Shown in pieces: positions 9,243 to 19,083 of a DNA stretch of 64,000 nucleotides; the first letter of the stretch is position 1; the number at the start of each line of letters is the position of its first letter. Location: NCBI GenBank assembly GCA_949295115.1, contig CASFJU010000010.1:58506-122505 (forward strand), read 5' to 3'. The stretch is from an uncultured Phascolarctobacterium sp. Lineage in GTDB: Bacteria > Bacillota > Negativicutes > Acidaminococcales > Acidaminococcaceae. The notes under the pieces were generated by a model, which was not told the DNA's origin, made no database searches, and saw only the letters and a list, made by a program, of their open reading frames with translations. Position numbers and translations under genes: made by a program.

Positions 9243-9704
9243 ATGAAAGTTTTAGAAGGAAAATTATCTGCAAAAGGCATGAAGGTGGCTATCGTAGCTT
9301 CCCGTTTTAACGAATTTATTACCAGCAAACTTATCGGCGGTGCGGAAGACTGCCTGCTGCGCCACGGCGCTGACAGCGACGACCTGACTCTGGCATGGGT
9401 GCCGGGCGCGTTTGAAATCCCGCTGGCGGCACAGAAACTTGCTAAAAGCGGCAAATACGACGCCGTTGTGTGTGTTGGTGCTGTAATCCGCGGAGCGACC
9501 CCGCATTTTGATTATGTCTGCGCCGAAGCAAGCAAGGGCATTGCTCATGTAAGCCTTGAAACCGGCGTGCCGGTGGCGTTTGGCGTTTTGACTACCGACA
9601 ACATTGAACAGGCTGTTGAGCGTGCAGGCACCAAAGCCGGCAACAAAGGCGCCGACGCCGCTATGTGCGCTATTGAAATGGTTAACCTGATGCGTGAAAT
9701 GTAA
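9243..9704 (+). CDS. ribH: 6,7-dimethyl-8-ribityllumazine synthase
   Basis: Lumazine synthase joins the RibB and RibD products into the direct precursor of riboflavin and usually forms a 60-subunit shell. The 153-residue protein shows [31 protein letters not shown] and [12 protein letters not shown], all typical. I chose ATG 9243 over ATG 9237: the GGAGGA ribosome site at 9231-9236 touches the earlier codon but is six bases from the later one. It is the last gene of the riboflavin operon; hslO follows 12 bases later on the same strand. Confidence 0.96.
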   Translation: MKVLEGKLSAKGMKVAIVASRFNEFITSKLIGGAEDCLLRHGADSDDLTLAWVPGAFEIPLAAQKLAKSGKYDAVVCVGAVIRGATPHFDYVCAEASKGIAHVSLETGVPVAFGVLTTDNIEQAVERAGTKAGNKGADAAMCAIEMVNLMREM

Positions 9705-9716
9705 GAAGGAATTTGT

Positions 9717-10571
9717 ATGGAAGATATTTTAACAATTGCAACGGTTGAAGGCGTGCGTATTTACGCTATCTCTACCAAAAATTTAGTGCAGGATGCCGCT
9801 GACCGCCACCACACCAGCCATCTGGCAACGGCGGCACTGGGCAGGGCCATGAGCGGCGCTTTAATGCTGGCCGCCACAATGAAGGACGGCGAGCGCATCT
9901 CCTTAAAATTTAAGGGCGACGGCCCGATGGGCGAGGTTGTTGCCGAAGCACAGGGGACTTCCGTGCGTGGCTATGTCGGCAACCCTGATGTGTTTATGCC
10001 GCTGAAGGACGGCAAGCTGGATATCGGCGGCGCTCTGGGGCAGGGCACAATTACGCTGACGCGCTATCTGCAGAACGGCGAATCGTTTACCGGCCATGCG
10101 GAACTTGCCAATGGCGAAATTGCTACCGATATTACCAACTACCTTTATATGTCCGAACAGACTCCGTCCTCCGTCGCGCTGGGTGTGCTGGTTGATAAGG
10201 ACGGCAAAGTGCTGGCTGCGGGCGGTTATTTTATTCAGGCCATGCCTGATTGTGATGAAGCCGTGCTGGAAAAACTGGGCGACAATGTAAGCAAAACGCC
10301 GTATGTAACGCAGCTGCTGGAGCTGGGCTATACGCCGGAAAAAATTATTGAAACACTGGCGCGCGGTTTGGAATACGACATTAAAGAGAGCCTGCCGGTG
10401 AAATTTGAGTGCAGCTGCTCGCGCGAAAAAATCCTGAACATGCTGGCAACTTTAAAACAGAGCGACATTGATTACCTGACCGAACAGCCTGATGCGGAAG
10501 TACACTGCCAGTACTGCAACAAAATTTATCGCATCAGCAGCGACGAACTGAAACAGTTGAACGTCAAATAA
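9717..10571 (+). CDS. hslO: Hsp33 redox-regulated chaperone
   Basis: Hsp33 is a cytoplasmic holdase that is switched on by oxidation of a zinc-bound cysteine cluster. The 284-residue protein has the normal Hsp33 fold region and the C-terminal switch with CSC (about residue 232) and CQYC (about 265), that is, all four zinc cysteines. The start ATG follows AAGAAGGA. It may be read through from the rib operon, 12 bases upstream; the recA promoter begins directly after its stop. Confidence 0.95.
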   Translation: MEDILTIATVEGVRIYAISTKNLVQDAADRHHTSHLATAALGRAMSGALMLAATMKDGERISLKFKGDGPMGEVVAEAQGTSVRGYVGNPDVFMPLKDGKLDIGGALGQGTITLTRYLQNGESFTGHAELANGEIATDITNYLYMSEQTPSSVALGVLVDKDGKVLAAGGYFIQAMPDCDEAVLEKLGDNVSKTPYVTQLLELGYTPEKIIETLARGLEYDIKESLPVKFECSCSREKILNMLATLKQSDIDYLTEQPDAEVHCQYCNKIYRISSDELKQLNVK

Positions 10572-10577
10572 ATTTGC

Positions 10578-10606
10578 TTGACAAAGCAAACAACTGTTTG
10601 TATAAT
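10578..10606 (+). promoter_or_regulatory. recA promoter with SOS-box-like operator
   Basis: A near-consensus promoter has -35 TTGACA (10578-10583), a 17-base spacer and -10 TATAAT (10601-10606). The spacer contains a perfect palindrome, CAAACAACTGTTTG (10587-10600). It resembles the B. subtilis LexA box (GAAC-N4-GTTC core) with changed outer bases. The same motif lies at the lexA promoter, so it is probably the LexA operator of this organism. Confidence 0.85.
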
Positions 10607-10645
10607 ATCTTTAGAAAGAGCGAAACAACTGTGGAGGTATTGTAT

Positions 10646-11692
10646 ATGGCATCTGAAAACATAGATAAAATGAGAGCCCTCGACCTTGCCATGCGCCAGA
10701 TTGAAAAGGACTTCGGCAAAGGTTCGATTATGAAGCTTGGCGAAGCCAGCACCAAAATGAACATTGAAGTAATCCCGACGGGCGCTTTGTCGCTGGATAT
10801 TGCGCTTGGCGTCGGCGGTATTCCGCGCGGCAGGGTTGTTGAAATTTACGGCCCTGAATCCTCCGGTAAAACCACCGTTGCCCTGCACATGATTGCAGAA
10901 GCACAGAAACTGGGCGGCTATGCTGCGTTTATCGACGCGGAGCATGCGCTTGACCCTGAATATGCACGCCGTTTGGGCGTTGATGTTGACAACCTTTTGA
11001 TTTCCCAGCCGGATAACGGCGAACAGGCGCTGGAAATTGCCGACGCACTGGTACGCAGCGGCGCGATTGACATTATCGTTATCGACTCCGTTGCCGCACT
11101 GGTACCGCGTGCAGAAATTGAAGGCGAAATGGGCGACAGCCATGTTGGTTTGCAGGCACGTTTGATGAGCCAGGCGCTGCGCAAACTGACCGGTTTGATT
11201 GCCAAATCCAAATGCGCAACCGTATTCATCAACCAGATCCGTGAAAAAGTCGGCGTTATGTTCGGCAACCCGGAAACCACTACCGGCGGCCGTGCGCTGA
11301 AGTTCTATGCTACCGTCCGCATGGACGTGCGCCGCGTGGAAACGCTGAAAAACGGCAACGATATGATTGGCAGCCGCACCCGCGTTAAAATCGTTAAAAA
11401 CAAAGTTGCGCCTCCGTTTAAACAGGCGGAATTTGATATCATGTACGGCGAAGGCATCTCCCACGAGGGCTGCATTGTCGACCTCGGCACCGAGATGGAT
11501 TTAATTACCAAGAGCGGCGCATGGTATTCCTACGGCGATGTACGTTTGGGACAGGGCAAGGAAAAAGCCAAGGAATATCTGAAGGATAATCCTGAACTTT
11601 TGCAGGAAATTGAAAACAGAATTCGCGCCATGACGATTACGAAACAGACTGCGCCGGAAGGTGAAGCTGAAATTGCTGAGCCGGAAGAATAA
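10646..11692 (+). CDS. recA: Recombinase RecA
   Basis: RecA forms filaments on single-stranded DNA, catalyses strand exchange and triggers LexA self-cleavage. The 348-residue protein begins [12 protein letters not shown] and has Walker [10 protein letters not shown] from about residue 69, the [18 protein letters not shown] segment, and the DNA-binding loop region with [17 protein letters not shown]. It ends in a normal acidic tail. The start ATG has the site GTGGAGGT. It has its own SOS-type promoter and overlaps the proposed recX start by 32 bases. Confidence 0.98.
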   Translation: MASENIDKMRALDLAMRQIEKDFGKGSIMKLGEASTKMNIEVIPTGALSLDIALGVGGIPRGRVVEIYGPESSGKTTVALHMIAEAQKLGGYAAFIDAEHALDPEYARRLGVDVDNLLISQPDNGEQALEIADALVRSGAIDIIVIDSVAALVPRAEIEGEMGDSHVGLQARLMSQALRKLTGLIAKSKCATVFINQIREKVGVMFGNPETTTGGRALKFYATVRMDVRRVETLKNGNDMIGSRTRVKIVKNKVAPPFKQAEFDIMYGEGISHEGCIVDLGTEMDLITKSGAWYSYGDVRLGQGKEKAKEYLKDNPELLQEIENRIRAMTITKQTAPEGEAEIAEPEE

Positions 11693-12194
11693 TAAAACCT
11701 TCGATAACGAAAAAGACGCTTATAATTATGCGCTGACGCTTTTAAATTACCGCGATTACAGCATTTGGGAAATGCAGGAAAAATTAAAAAAATGCTCCGT
11801 TTCCGAAAGCGATATCAAAGCGGTAATTGATAAACTTTGCGGGTATGGCTTTTTGGATGAAAAACGCTATGCCCAGCGGGTTTACGACAGTTGGCTCTCT
11901 AAAAAATATTACGGCAAAGGGCGTTTAAAAACGGATTTGCAAAAACGTAATATCAGCGACGAGCTGATTGCCGAAGTTACAGGGCAGGCGCAGGAAGAAG
12001 CGGAACTGGCGCGCTGCATAGCGGCAGCGGATACTTACCTTAAAAAGAAAAAAATAAACAGCTTTGAAGACGCGATGAAAGTAAAAGCAGGTTTGGGCAG
12101 GTTTTTATTTGCCAGAGGTTTTGCAATTGATTTAATCAAAAAAACTATGGCTGATAAAATAAGTTTTACTGCGGAAGATAATTGCGATTATTGA
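11661..12194 (+). CDS. recX: Regulatory protein RecX
   Basis: RecX binds RecA filaments and modulates their activity. The 177-residue protein has the three-helix repeats of the family, with [20 protein letters not shown], a second repeat around [18 protein letters not shown] and a more divergent third repeat. The proposed GTG start lies within the last codons of recA and has GGAAG next to it. A TTG a few codons later is also possible, so the exact N-terminus is uncertain. Location directly after recA supports the assignment and suggests coupled translation. Confidence 0.88.
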   Translation: MKLKLLSRKNNKTFDNEKDAYNYALTLLNYRDYSIWEMQEKLKKCSVSESDIKAVIDKLCGYGFLDEKRYAQRVYDSWLSKKYYGKGRLKTDLQKRNISDELIAEVTGQAQEEAELARCIAAADTYLKKKKINSFEDAMKVKAGLGRFLFARGFAIDLIKKTMADKISFTAEDNCDY

Positions 12195-12201
12195 TACAAA
12201 C

Positions 12202-12230
12202 TTGACTTTTGCTTAAAATACATTTAAAAT
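12202..12230 (+). promoter_or_regulatory. Promoter of rny leader
   Basis: -35 TTGACT (12202-12207), a 17-base spacer and -10 TAAAAT (12225-12230). The predicted start near 12237 gives a leader of about 65 bases that meets a terminator before rny. Confidence 0.6.
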
Positions 12231-12272
12231 TATAGTATCCAATCGTGTTAATAAAGATTCAAAGTTAACCAC

Positions 12273-12304
12273 GAGGCGACTAAGCAGGTTGCCTCATTTT
12301 TTTT
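12273..12304 (+). terminator. Terminator hairpin in the rny leader
   Basis: GAGGCGAC (12273-12280) pairs with GTTGCCTC (12288-12295), with one G-T pair, followed by eight T. It lies downstream of the promoter at 12202 but upstream of rny, so it is either an attenuator or the end of a short RNA. Confidence 0.75.
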
Positions 12305-12330
12305 AGAATTTTATTAAGGAGGTGAGTACC

Positions 12331-13866
12331 ATTTTAGAGTTGTTCATAACTATTGCCGGTGCAGGCGCAGCAGGCGGCATTGTGGGTTACTTTGTCCGCA
12401 AAAATGTTGCCGAAAGCAAAATAGCTACCGCCGAAGAAACTGCTATCCGCATTATTCAGGAAGCGGAACAGACCGGTGAAGCAAAACGCAAAGAAGCGCT
12501 GATGGAGGCTAAGGAAGAAATCCACCGCCTGCGCAGCGAAATGGAACGCGAAAATAAAGAACGCCGCAGCGATTTGCAGCGTCAGGAACGCAGGCTTCTG
12601 CAAAAAGAAGAAAACCTTGACCGCAAAATTGATTCCTTTGAAAAGAAAGAGGAACATCTGGCTTTGAAAGAAACCAAACTTAACGAAAGCCAGGCCAAGG
12701 TGGACGAGTTATACCAGAAACAATTGGGCGAACTGGAACGTCTGTCCGGTTTGTCTACCGAAGATGCAAAAAAAGAATTGCTGCTGTCTGTTGAAGAACA
12801 GGTTAAGCATGAATCCGCCATGATGATTAAAGAGCTGGAACAGCAGGCGAAGGACGAAGCGGACAGAAAAGCCCGTGAAATCATTTCCCTTGCAATTCAG
12901 CGTTGTGCTGCGGACCATGTTGCCGAAACCACTGTTTCTGTTGTGGCACTGCCTAACGATGAAATGAAGGGACGCATTATCGGCCGCGAGGGCAGAAACA
13001 TCAGGACTTTGGAAACACTGACAGGTATAGATCTTATTATAGACGATACCCCGGAAGCTGTTATTATCTCCGGGTTTGACCCTGTAAGGCGTGAAGTTGC
13101 ACGTATAGCTCTTGAAAAACTCATCAATGACGGGCGTATCCATCCGTCCCGCATTGAGGAAATGGTAGAAAAAGCACAGAAGGAAGTTGAACAGCGTATT
13201 AAGGAGGCCGGCGAACAGGCAATGTTCTCTGTCGGCGTGCACGGCCTGCACCCCGAAATGGTTAAGCTTATCGGCCGCCTGAAATACCGTACCAGCTATG
13301 GCCAGAACGTACTTAACCATTCGGTTGAGGTTGCACATCTGGCAGGCATTATGGCTTCCGAACTCGGCGTTGACGTTAATCTTGCCAAACGCGCAGGCTT
13401 GCTGCACGATATAGGCAAGGCCGTTGACCACGAAGTTGAAGGTTCCCACGTTGAACTTGGCGTGGAAATCGCCAAAAAATATCGTGAATCCGAGCTTGTT
13501 ATCAATGCAATTGCAGCCCACCACGGCGATACCGAGCCGAAAAGCGTTGAAGCGGTGCTTATTTCCGCATGCGATGCTGTTTCCGCCGCACGCCCGGGTG
13601 CCCGCAGGGAAACTTTGGAAAGCTATTTGAAACGATTGACACGTTTGGAAGAAATTTCTGAATCGTTTGATGGCGTTGAAAAATGTTATGCAGTACAGGC
13701 CGGCAGGGAAATCCGCATCATGGTTAAACCTGAACAGATTGACGATGCTTCGGCAGTGCTTCTGGCACGCGATGTAGCCAAGAAGATTGAAGCCGAAATG
13801 GAATACCCCGGTCAGATTAAAGTTGTTATCATCCGCGAAACGCGCGCTGTTGATTACGCAAAATAA
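12331..13866 (+). CDS. rny: Ribonuclease Y
   Basis: RNase Y is the membrane-anchored endoribonuclease that starts mRNA decay in many Firmicutes. The protein of about 511 residues has an N-terminal membrane segment, a long charged coiled coil (about residues 25-180), a KH RNA-binding domain with [15 protein letters not shown], and an HD hydrolase domain with [12 protein letters not shown]. The start is unusual. The strong site AAGGAGG (12316-12322) overlaps an in-frame GTG (12322), so that codon is badly placed. The best-spaced codon is ATT at 12331, eight bases on, with TTG 12340 as another choice. Confidence 0.93.
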   Translation: MLELFITIAGAGAAGGIVGYFVRKNVAESKIATAEETAIRIIQEAEQTGEAKRKEALMEAKEEIHRLRSEMERENKERRSDLQRQERRLLQKEENLDRKIDSFEKKEEHLALKETKLNESQAKVDELYQKQLGELERLSGLSTEDAKKELLLSVEEQVKHESAMMIKELEQQAKDEADRKAREIISLAIQRCAADHVAETTVSVVALPNDEMKGRIIGREGRNIRTLETLTGIDLIIDDTPEAVIISGFDPVRREVARIALEKLINDGRIHPSRIEEMVEKAQKEVEQRIKEAGEQAMFSVGVHGLHPEMVKLIGRLKYRTSYGQNVLNHSVEVAHLAGIMASELGVDVNLAKRAGLLHDIGKAVDHEVEGSHVELGVEIAKKYRESELVINAIAAHHGDTEPKSVEAVLISACDAVSAARPGARRETLESYLKRLTRLEEISESFDGVEKCYAVQAGREIRIMVKPEQIDDASAVLLARDVAKKIEAEMEYPGQIKVVIIRETRAVDYAK

Positions 13867-13881
13867 TTTTGAATACTTTTT

Positions 13882-13907
13882 AAAAACGCTCCTTTTGGGG
13901 CGTTTTT
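13882..13907 (+). terminator. Terminator after rny
   Basis: AAAAACGCTCC and GGGGCGTTTTT form a stem with a TTTT loop and a T-rich 3' side, 15 bases after the rny stop. Confidence 0.85.
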
Positions 13908-13963
13908 GCTTTATATAGATATTTATTCACAAAACATTTACAAAAAACATGGTTTTCAGCAGG

Positions 13964-13999
13964 GAAACATTTGTTTTAAAATTGATTTTAATGTATAAT
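13964..13999 (+). promoter_or_regulatory. rnj promoter with SOS-box-like motif
   Basis: -35 TTGTTT (13971-13976), a 17-base spacer and -10 TATAAT (13994-13999). The sequence GAAACATTTGTTTT (13964-13977) covers the -35 and matches the recA/lexA motif CAAACA-NN-TGTTTG at all but its two outer positions. The promoter is convincing; LexA control is only a possibility. Confidence 0.6.
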
Positions 14000-14087
14000 A
14001 TAGGGTAGAGTAAGTGTACGGCTTAGACTCTTGTTAAAGTGTGTGATACTTGATCGGAAAATAAATAAATTTGGAGGTGTATTTTTT

Positions 14088-15752
14088 TTGAGTAAAACAC
14101 AACATAAAGTAAATATCATTCCTCTCGGCGGGCTTGGAGAAATCGGCAAAAACATGACGGCGTTCCGTTACGGCGACGACATCATTCTTGTCGATGCCGG
14201 TTTAATGTTCCCTGAAGAGGATATGCTTGGTATTGATTTAGTAATACCTGATATAACTTATCTTTTGGAAAATAAGGACAAAGTAAAGGCAATTTTTTTA
14301 ACGCACGGCCATGAAGACCATATCGGCGCATTGCCTTATGTAATGAAACAGTTTGACGTGCCTGTTTACGGCACGGCGTTGACGCTTGGCATTTTGCAGG
14401 GCCGCCTGAAAGAAAACGGCGTCAGCTCCGAAAACTGCCGCGTTATCAAACCCGGCGACAGGGTTGTTGCCGGTGCATTCAAGCTTGGCTTTATCCGCGT
14501 CAACCACAGTATCCCCGATGCAATAGCACTTGCTATCCGTACTCCTATCGGGCTTATTATCCACACGGGTGACTTTAAATTTGACCAGACCCCGGTTGAC
14601 GGGCAGGTTACTGAATTTAACCGTTTTGCCGAATACGGCGACGAAGGCGTGCTGCTGTTAATGGCAGACAGCACCAATGCTGAACGCCCCGGCTTTACGC
14701 CCAGCGAAAAAATGGTAGGGCAAACCTTTGACGATGAGTTCCGCTATGCCAAAAACCGTATTATTGTGGCGACTTTCTCGTCCAATGTACACCGCATTCA
14801 GCAGATTGTTGACAGCGCGGTAAGGTACAAACGCAAAGTTGCGGTTATCGGCCGCAGCATGGTTAATGTTGTTAATATTTCCATTGAGCTTGGCTATTTG
14901 AAAGTGCCTGAAGGCGTGCTGATTGACATTGACGAAACCAGCAATTACCAGCCGAGCCAGATTGTTATCATCACTACCGGCAGCCAGGGCGAGCCTATGT
15001 CCGCACTGACGCGTATGGCGATGAACGACCACAAAAAAGTTGATATTATGCCGGGCGATACGGTTATTATTTCCGCAACGCCTATTCCGGGCAACGAAAA
15101 ACTTGTTTCGCGCACGATTGATAACCTTTACAAGCTGGGCGCGGACGTTATTTACGAAAAGAGCAACGGCGTGCATGTATCCGGCCATGCCAGCCAGGAA
15201 GAAATCAAAATGATGCACAATCTTGTGCGCCCGCGTTTCTTTATGCCTGTGCATGGCGAATACCGCCATCTGGTTAAGCATGCGCAGCTGGCACAGTCGC
15301 TGGGTATGCCTCGCGAGAATATCGTTATCGGCGAAAACGGCGCTGTTATTGAGCTGACCCGCAACAGTATCGGCATTGCAGGACGTGTGCCTGCCGGCAA
15401 GATTCTGGTTGACGGCCTTGGCGTCGGCGACGTAGGCAACATTGTGCTGCGCGACCGCCGCCAGCTTTCGCAGGACGGCATTATGATTGTCGTTGTAACG
15501 ATTGAGAAAAATTCTTGCCGCATTGTTTCCGGACCGGATATCGTTTCGCGCGGTTTTGTTTATGTGCGCGAAGCCGAAGACCTGATGGAAACGGCGAAGG
15601 AAAAAGTAGAAATGGCGCTGGACCGCTGCGCCGATAACAACGTGACGGAGTGGAGCGTGCTGAAAGGCGCAATCCGCGACAGCCTTGGGCGCTTTTTATA
15701 CGAGAGAACTCGCCGCCGTCCGATGATTTTACCGATTATCATGGAAGTTTAA
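14088..15752 (+). CDS. rnj: Ribonuclease J
   Basis: RNase J is a beta-lactamase-fold nuclease with 5'-3' exonuclease and endonuclease activity in RNA maturation and decay. The 554-residue protein has the metal motif HGHEDHIG from residue 73, a beta-CASP region, and the RNase J C-terminal domain. The start is TTG at 14088, giving MSKTQHKVNII, with GGAGGTG nine bases upstream. An in-frame ATG-like extension upstream lacks a ribosome site. It has its own promoter after the rny terminator. Confidence 0.95.
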   Translation: MSKTQHKVNIIPLGGLGEIGKNMTAFRYGDDIILVDAGLMFPEEDMLGIDLVIPDITYLLENKDKVKAIFLTHGHEDHIGALPYVMKQFDVPVYGTALTLGILQGRLKENGVSSENCRVIKPGDRVVAGAFKLGFIRVNHSIPDAIALAIRTPIGLIIHTGDFKFDQTPVDGQVTEFNRFAEYGDEGVLLLMADSTNAERPGFTPSEKMVGQTFDDEFRYAKNRIIVATFSSNVHRIQQIVDSAVRYKRKVAVIGRSMVNVVNISIELGYLKVPEGVLIDIDETSNYQPSQIVIITTGSQGEPMSALTRMAMNDHKKVDIMPGDTVIISATPIPGNEKLVSRTIDNLYKLGADVIYEKSNGVHVSGHASQEEIKMMHNLVRPRFFMPVHGEYRHLVKHAQLAQSLGMPRENIVIGENGAVIELTRNSIGIAGRVPAGKILVDGLGVGDVGNIVLRDRRQLSQDGIMIVVVTIEKNSCRIVSGPDIVSRGFVYVREAEDLMETAKEKVEMALDRCADNNVTEWSVLKGAIRDSLGRFLYERTRRRPMILPIIMEV

Positions 15753-15777
15753 CATAAAATTTTAAGAGGTGCCGCAG

Positions 15778-18321
15778 TTGGCAAGGACAAGAAAAGTACA
15801 GGAAGAACAAAAGAATAAAGGCCGCCACAGAAAAATCAGCGGTATTGTTATGGTGCTGGCAGGGCTGTTGGTTGCGTTGTCCTTTATCGGCGTAACCGGC
15901 GATTTCCTTTCGGAAATATGCGCATACCTGTTGGGCATGGGCGCTTTTCTGGCACCGCTGGCGCTGATTATCTGCGGCGTTTACCTGATTGCCTTTTCCG
16001 GGCCGTTCAGCATTTCGCGCCGCGCGTTTGCACTGGTGCTTTTGCTGCTGTGCCTGCTTGGCATTGCGCACCATATATTTACGCCGAACGGGCAGGAATT
16101 AGACCCGTATTCATGGCCAGAGGGCGGCGGTTTTATTGGCGGCATTATTTTATGGACTTTGCATAAAATTGCCGGTACTGCCGGTGCGCTGATTATTTTG
16201 ATTGTGTTGAGTCTGACAAGCGTTCTTTTGTTAAGCCGTCTTTCCTTGCAGCTTTTGCTGATGAAAATTAAAAATTCGTTTTCTTCTATGCGCAAACGCG
16301 ATGAAAGAAAAGAAGCGGCTGCTTCTGCAAGCACTAAAGCAACTATTGCCAGGCCTGCAAACAGCGACAGGCAGTTCAACCCTTACCGCGACGGAGAATT
16401 TTCGGAATTTACGGAAGGGCTGGAAAAGCAGAGCACCTTTAAAAAGCTGTTCGGCAAAAACAAAAAGCCTGTTGTTAACGAGCACCTTGTAAATTATAAC
16501 GAAGAAAGTTTTGACGATTATCAAAACGATGGTTTGGATGAAGAAACAATCGAAACCAAAGCGCGGCAGGTATTTTTTGCCGCACCGGCAGAAGATGATT
16601 ACAGCAGGGTAAAACCGCAGGTTAAACCTGTTGTGGAAAAATTTACCGAGCCTGAAAATATCAAGCCGCCTTCCGGCAGCTTCTTGAACCCGTATAAGGA
16701 AAAAATAATTGATTTTACCGATACGGAAGGACATGATGCACAGTACAGCGAACCGGAAGAAAAACAAGAAGAATCTTTGGCTGACAGGCCTTTGAATATC
16801 GCCGATTCGGCAGATTTGATCAAAGAAAAATCTGAGCAGCTTCCGCAGACAGACGAAGTAGAAAAGCCTGCGGCAGACAGCGGCTATAAATTCCCGCCGC
16901 TGACGCTGTTAAATACGCCGGTTGTAACCAAAGACCAAAACCTTGAAGAAGGCATCCGCCACCAGTGCGGTATTTTGGAACAGACACTGGCAGATTTTAA
17001 AGTGCGCGCCAACGTAGTTGCCGTTACGCGCGGTCCGTCCGTAACACGTTTTGAGCTTGAACCTGCGCCGGGTGTTAAGGTAAGCTCCGTTGTAAATCTG
17101 GCGGACGATATTGCTTTGAAGCTGGCAGCGCCTGGCGTGCGCATCGAAGCGCCAATACCGGGAAAAGCGGCTATCGGCATTGAAGTGCCGAACCTTAAAA
17201 ATGACACTGTTTTCTTTAAAGAAGTAGTGGACTGCGACGCTGTAAAACATTCCGGCGGCAAACTGTGCATCGGCCTGGGCAAGGATATCAGCGGCAACAT
17301 TATCACGGCAGATTTAAGCAAAATGCCGCATTTACTTGTGGCAGGCTCTACCGGCAGCGGCAAGTCCGTCTGCATCAACACCATTATTGCCGGGCTTTTG
17401 TGCAAATATGCGCCAGATTATGTGAAACTGATTTTAGTAGACCCGAAGGTTGTAGAACTTTCTAACTATAACGGCATACCGCAGCTGTTGACGCCGGTTG
17501 TTACCGACAGCAAAAAGGCTGCTTCCGCGCTGCACTGGGCGGTTGCTGAAATGGAGCGCAGGTACAAGGCTTTTGCCGACAGCCATGTGCGTGACATTAA
17601 CAGCTATAACGAAAACGCCGAAGAAAAAATGCCGTTCATCGTTATTATTATCGACGAATTGGCAGATTTGATGATGGTTGCCAAGGTCGACGTCGAGGAT
17701 GCTATCCTGCGTCTGGCGCAGAAGGCGAGGGCAGCCGGCATTCATCTGATTCTGGCAACGCAGCGCCCGTCGGTAGACGTTATTACCGGCATTGTCAAGG
17801 CAAACATCCCTTCGCGCATAGCGTTTGCGGTTTCTTCGCAGACGGATTCGCGCACTATTCTGGATATGGGCGGCGCTGAAAAACTTTTGGGCAAGGGCGA
17901 TATGCTGTTCTACCCGATTGGCGTTAACAAGCCGGTGAGAGTGCAGGGCGCTTTTGTAAGTGACGACGAGCTGAACAGGGTTGTAAGCTTTATCAAAGAG
18001 CAGGCAATACCTGTGGAATACAGCAATGAAGTTACCGAACAGGCTTTGGAAAGCGATAAAAACAGCAACGGGCAGTTAGCAGGAATTGACAACGACCGCG
18101 ACGAATTATTTGAAGATGCGGTACGTCTTGTAATGGATACAGGACAAGCGTCGTCGTCCATGCTGCAGCGTAAATTCCGCATTGGCTACACCAGGGCCGC
18201 AAGGCTGGTGGATACCATGGAAGAATTAGGCATTATCAGCCATGCGGCGGGCAGCAAACCGCGCGAGCTTATTATGCCGAGGGCTGTTATCGAAGATAAA
18301 TTTTTTACACCAAATAACTAA
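15778..18321 (+). CDS. ftsK: DNA translocase FtsK/SpoIIIE
   Basis: FtsK pumps the chromosome terminus through the closing septum. The 847-residue protein has an N-terminal domain with about four membrane helices (residues 20-160), a long charged linker (about 165-370), then the motor with Walker A GSTGSGKS near 523-530 and Walker [13 protein letters not shown]-terminal gamma winged helix with [16 protein letters not shown] would read the orienting DNA motifs. The start is probably TTG 15778, nine bases after AAGAGG; a GTG at 15769 overlaps that site. Confidence 0.95.
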   Translation: MARTRKVQEEQKNKGRHRKISGIVMVLAGLLVALSFIGVTGDFLSEICAYLLGMGAFLAPLALIICGVYLIAFSGPFSISRRAFALVLLLLCLLGIAHHIFTPNGQELDPYSWPEGGGFIGGIILWTLHKIAGTAGALIILIVLSLTSVLLLSRLSLQLLLMKIKNSFSSMRKRDERKEAAASASTKATIARPANSDRQFNPYRDGEFSEFTEGLEKQSTFKKLFGKNKKPVVNEHLVNYNEESFDDYQNDGLDEETIETKARQVFFAAPAEDDYSRVKPQVKPVVEKFTEPENIKPPSGSFLNPYKEKIIDFTDTEGHDAQYSEPEEKQEESLADRPLNIADSADLIKEKSEQLPQTDEVEKPAADSGYKFPPLTLLNTPVVTKDQNLEEGIRHQCGILEQTLADFKVRANVVAVTRGPSVTRFELEPAPGVKVSSVVNLADDIALKLAAPGVRIEAPIPGKAAIGIEVPNLKNDTVFFKEVVDCDAVKHSGGKLCIGLGKDISGNIITADLSKMPHLLVAGSTGSGKSVCINTIIAGLLCKYAPDYVKLILVDPKVVELSNYNGIPQLLTPVVTDSKKAASALHWAVAEMERRYKAFADSHVRDINSYNENAEEKMPFIVIIIDELADLMMVAKVDVEDAILRLAQKARAAGIHLILATQRPSVDVITGIVKANIPSRIAFAVSSQTDSRTILDMGGAEKLLGKGDMLFYPIGVNKPVRVQGAFVSDDELNRVVSFIKEQAIPVEYSNEVTEQALESDKNSNGQLAGIDNDRDELFEDAVRLVMDTGQASSSMLQRKFRIGYTRAARLVDTMEELGIISHAAGSKPRELIMPRAVIEDKFFTPNN

Positions 18322-18335
18322 TGGAGGAAACTGAT

Positions 18336-19061
18336 ATGGATATGGAAAATGTCAGCAATATGCTGCTTGAAGCACGACTGGCGAAAGGGTTGACGCTGGA
18401 AGAAGCCGAAGCGGCAACCAGTATCCGTAAACTTTACCTGGATGCGGTAGAAAAAGGTGAGTTTGAAAAAGTTCCCGGAGAAGTTTTTACCAAAGGCATC
18501 ATCCGCACATACGGTAATTTTTTGGGCCTCAACGGGCCGGAGCTTGTCAATATTTACAAAGCGCAGACCAGTGGGCTTACCAAAGAAGCCGTTGCCCCCA
18601 AGCCTATCCGCATGGTTGAAAAAATCAGCGTTTCGCCGCAGATTAAACCTGAAAGGGTGTCTTCCGGCAACTGGATGAGCTATGTTACCGTGCTGGCTGT
18701 TGTTTTGGTTGTGGCAGGCGGCATTGCCTGGTTTATGAACAGCGATTCCACGCCCGATATTGCCGCACCCGCGCAGCAGGAAACTTCCGTTGAAGGTAAC
18801 AACGCAGCGCAGGCACCTGTTTATGAAGGCGTAAACCTTGTTTTAAAATGCGTACGCGATAACTGCTGGCTGGAAGTAACCTCTGACGGCGAAGTAGTGT
18901 TTAGCGGCATTATGGAAGAAGGCCAGACGCAGACTTATGAAGCCAAAGACAATATCAGCGTGCATTACGGTAATATCGGAGCGATGGAAATTACCGTGAA
19001 CGGCAAAACTTTGCCCAAGGACCCTGAAGAAGGTTCCGTTGTGAGGACTTACAATAAATAA
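18336..19061 (+). CDS. rodZ: RodZ-like helix-turn-helix membrane protein
   Basis: RodZ links the MreB cytoskeleton to the membrane and helps keep cell shape. The 241-residue protein has an N-terminal cytoplasmic HTH domain (about residues 5-75, with LEEAEAATSIRKLYLDAVE), one membrane segment near 114-134, and an extracytoplasmic DUF4115-like beta domain from about 165. That order is diagnostic. I chose ATG 18336 because GGAGG stands eight bases before it; the ATG at 18321 precedes the site itself. It follows ftsK closely in the same transcription unit. Confidence 0.9.
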   Translation: MDMENVSNMLLEARLAKGLTLEEAEAATSIRKLYLDAVEKGEFEKVPGEVFTKGIIRTYGNFLGLNGPELVNIYKAQTSGLTKEAVAPKPIRMVEKISVSPQIKPERVSSGNWMSYVTVLAVVLVVAGGIAWFMNSDSTPDIAAPAQQETSVEGNNAAQAPVYEGVNLVLKCVRDNCWLEVTSDGEVVFSGIMEEGQTQTYEAKDNISVHYGNIGAMEITVNGKTLPKDPEEGSVVRTYNK

Positions 19062-19083
19062 TTTTGGAGGGCTTTCATAACTA

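Noticed and set aside
12322..12324. GTG as start codon of rny
   Set aside because: The AAGGAGG ribosome site ends on this codon, leaving no spacing, and nothing suitable lies further upstream.
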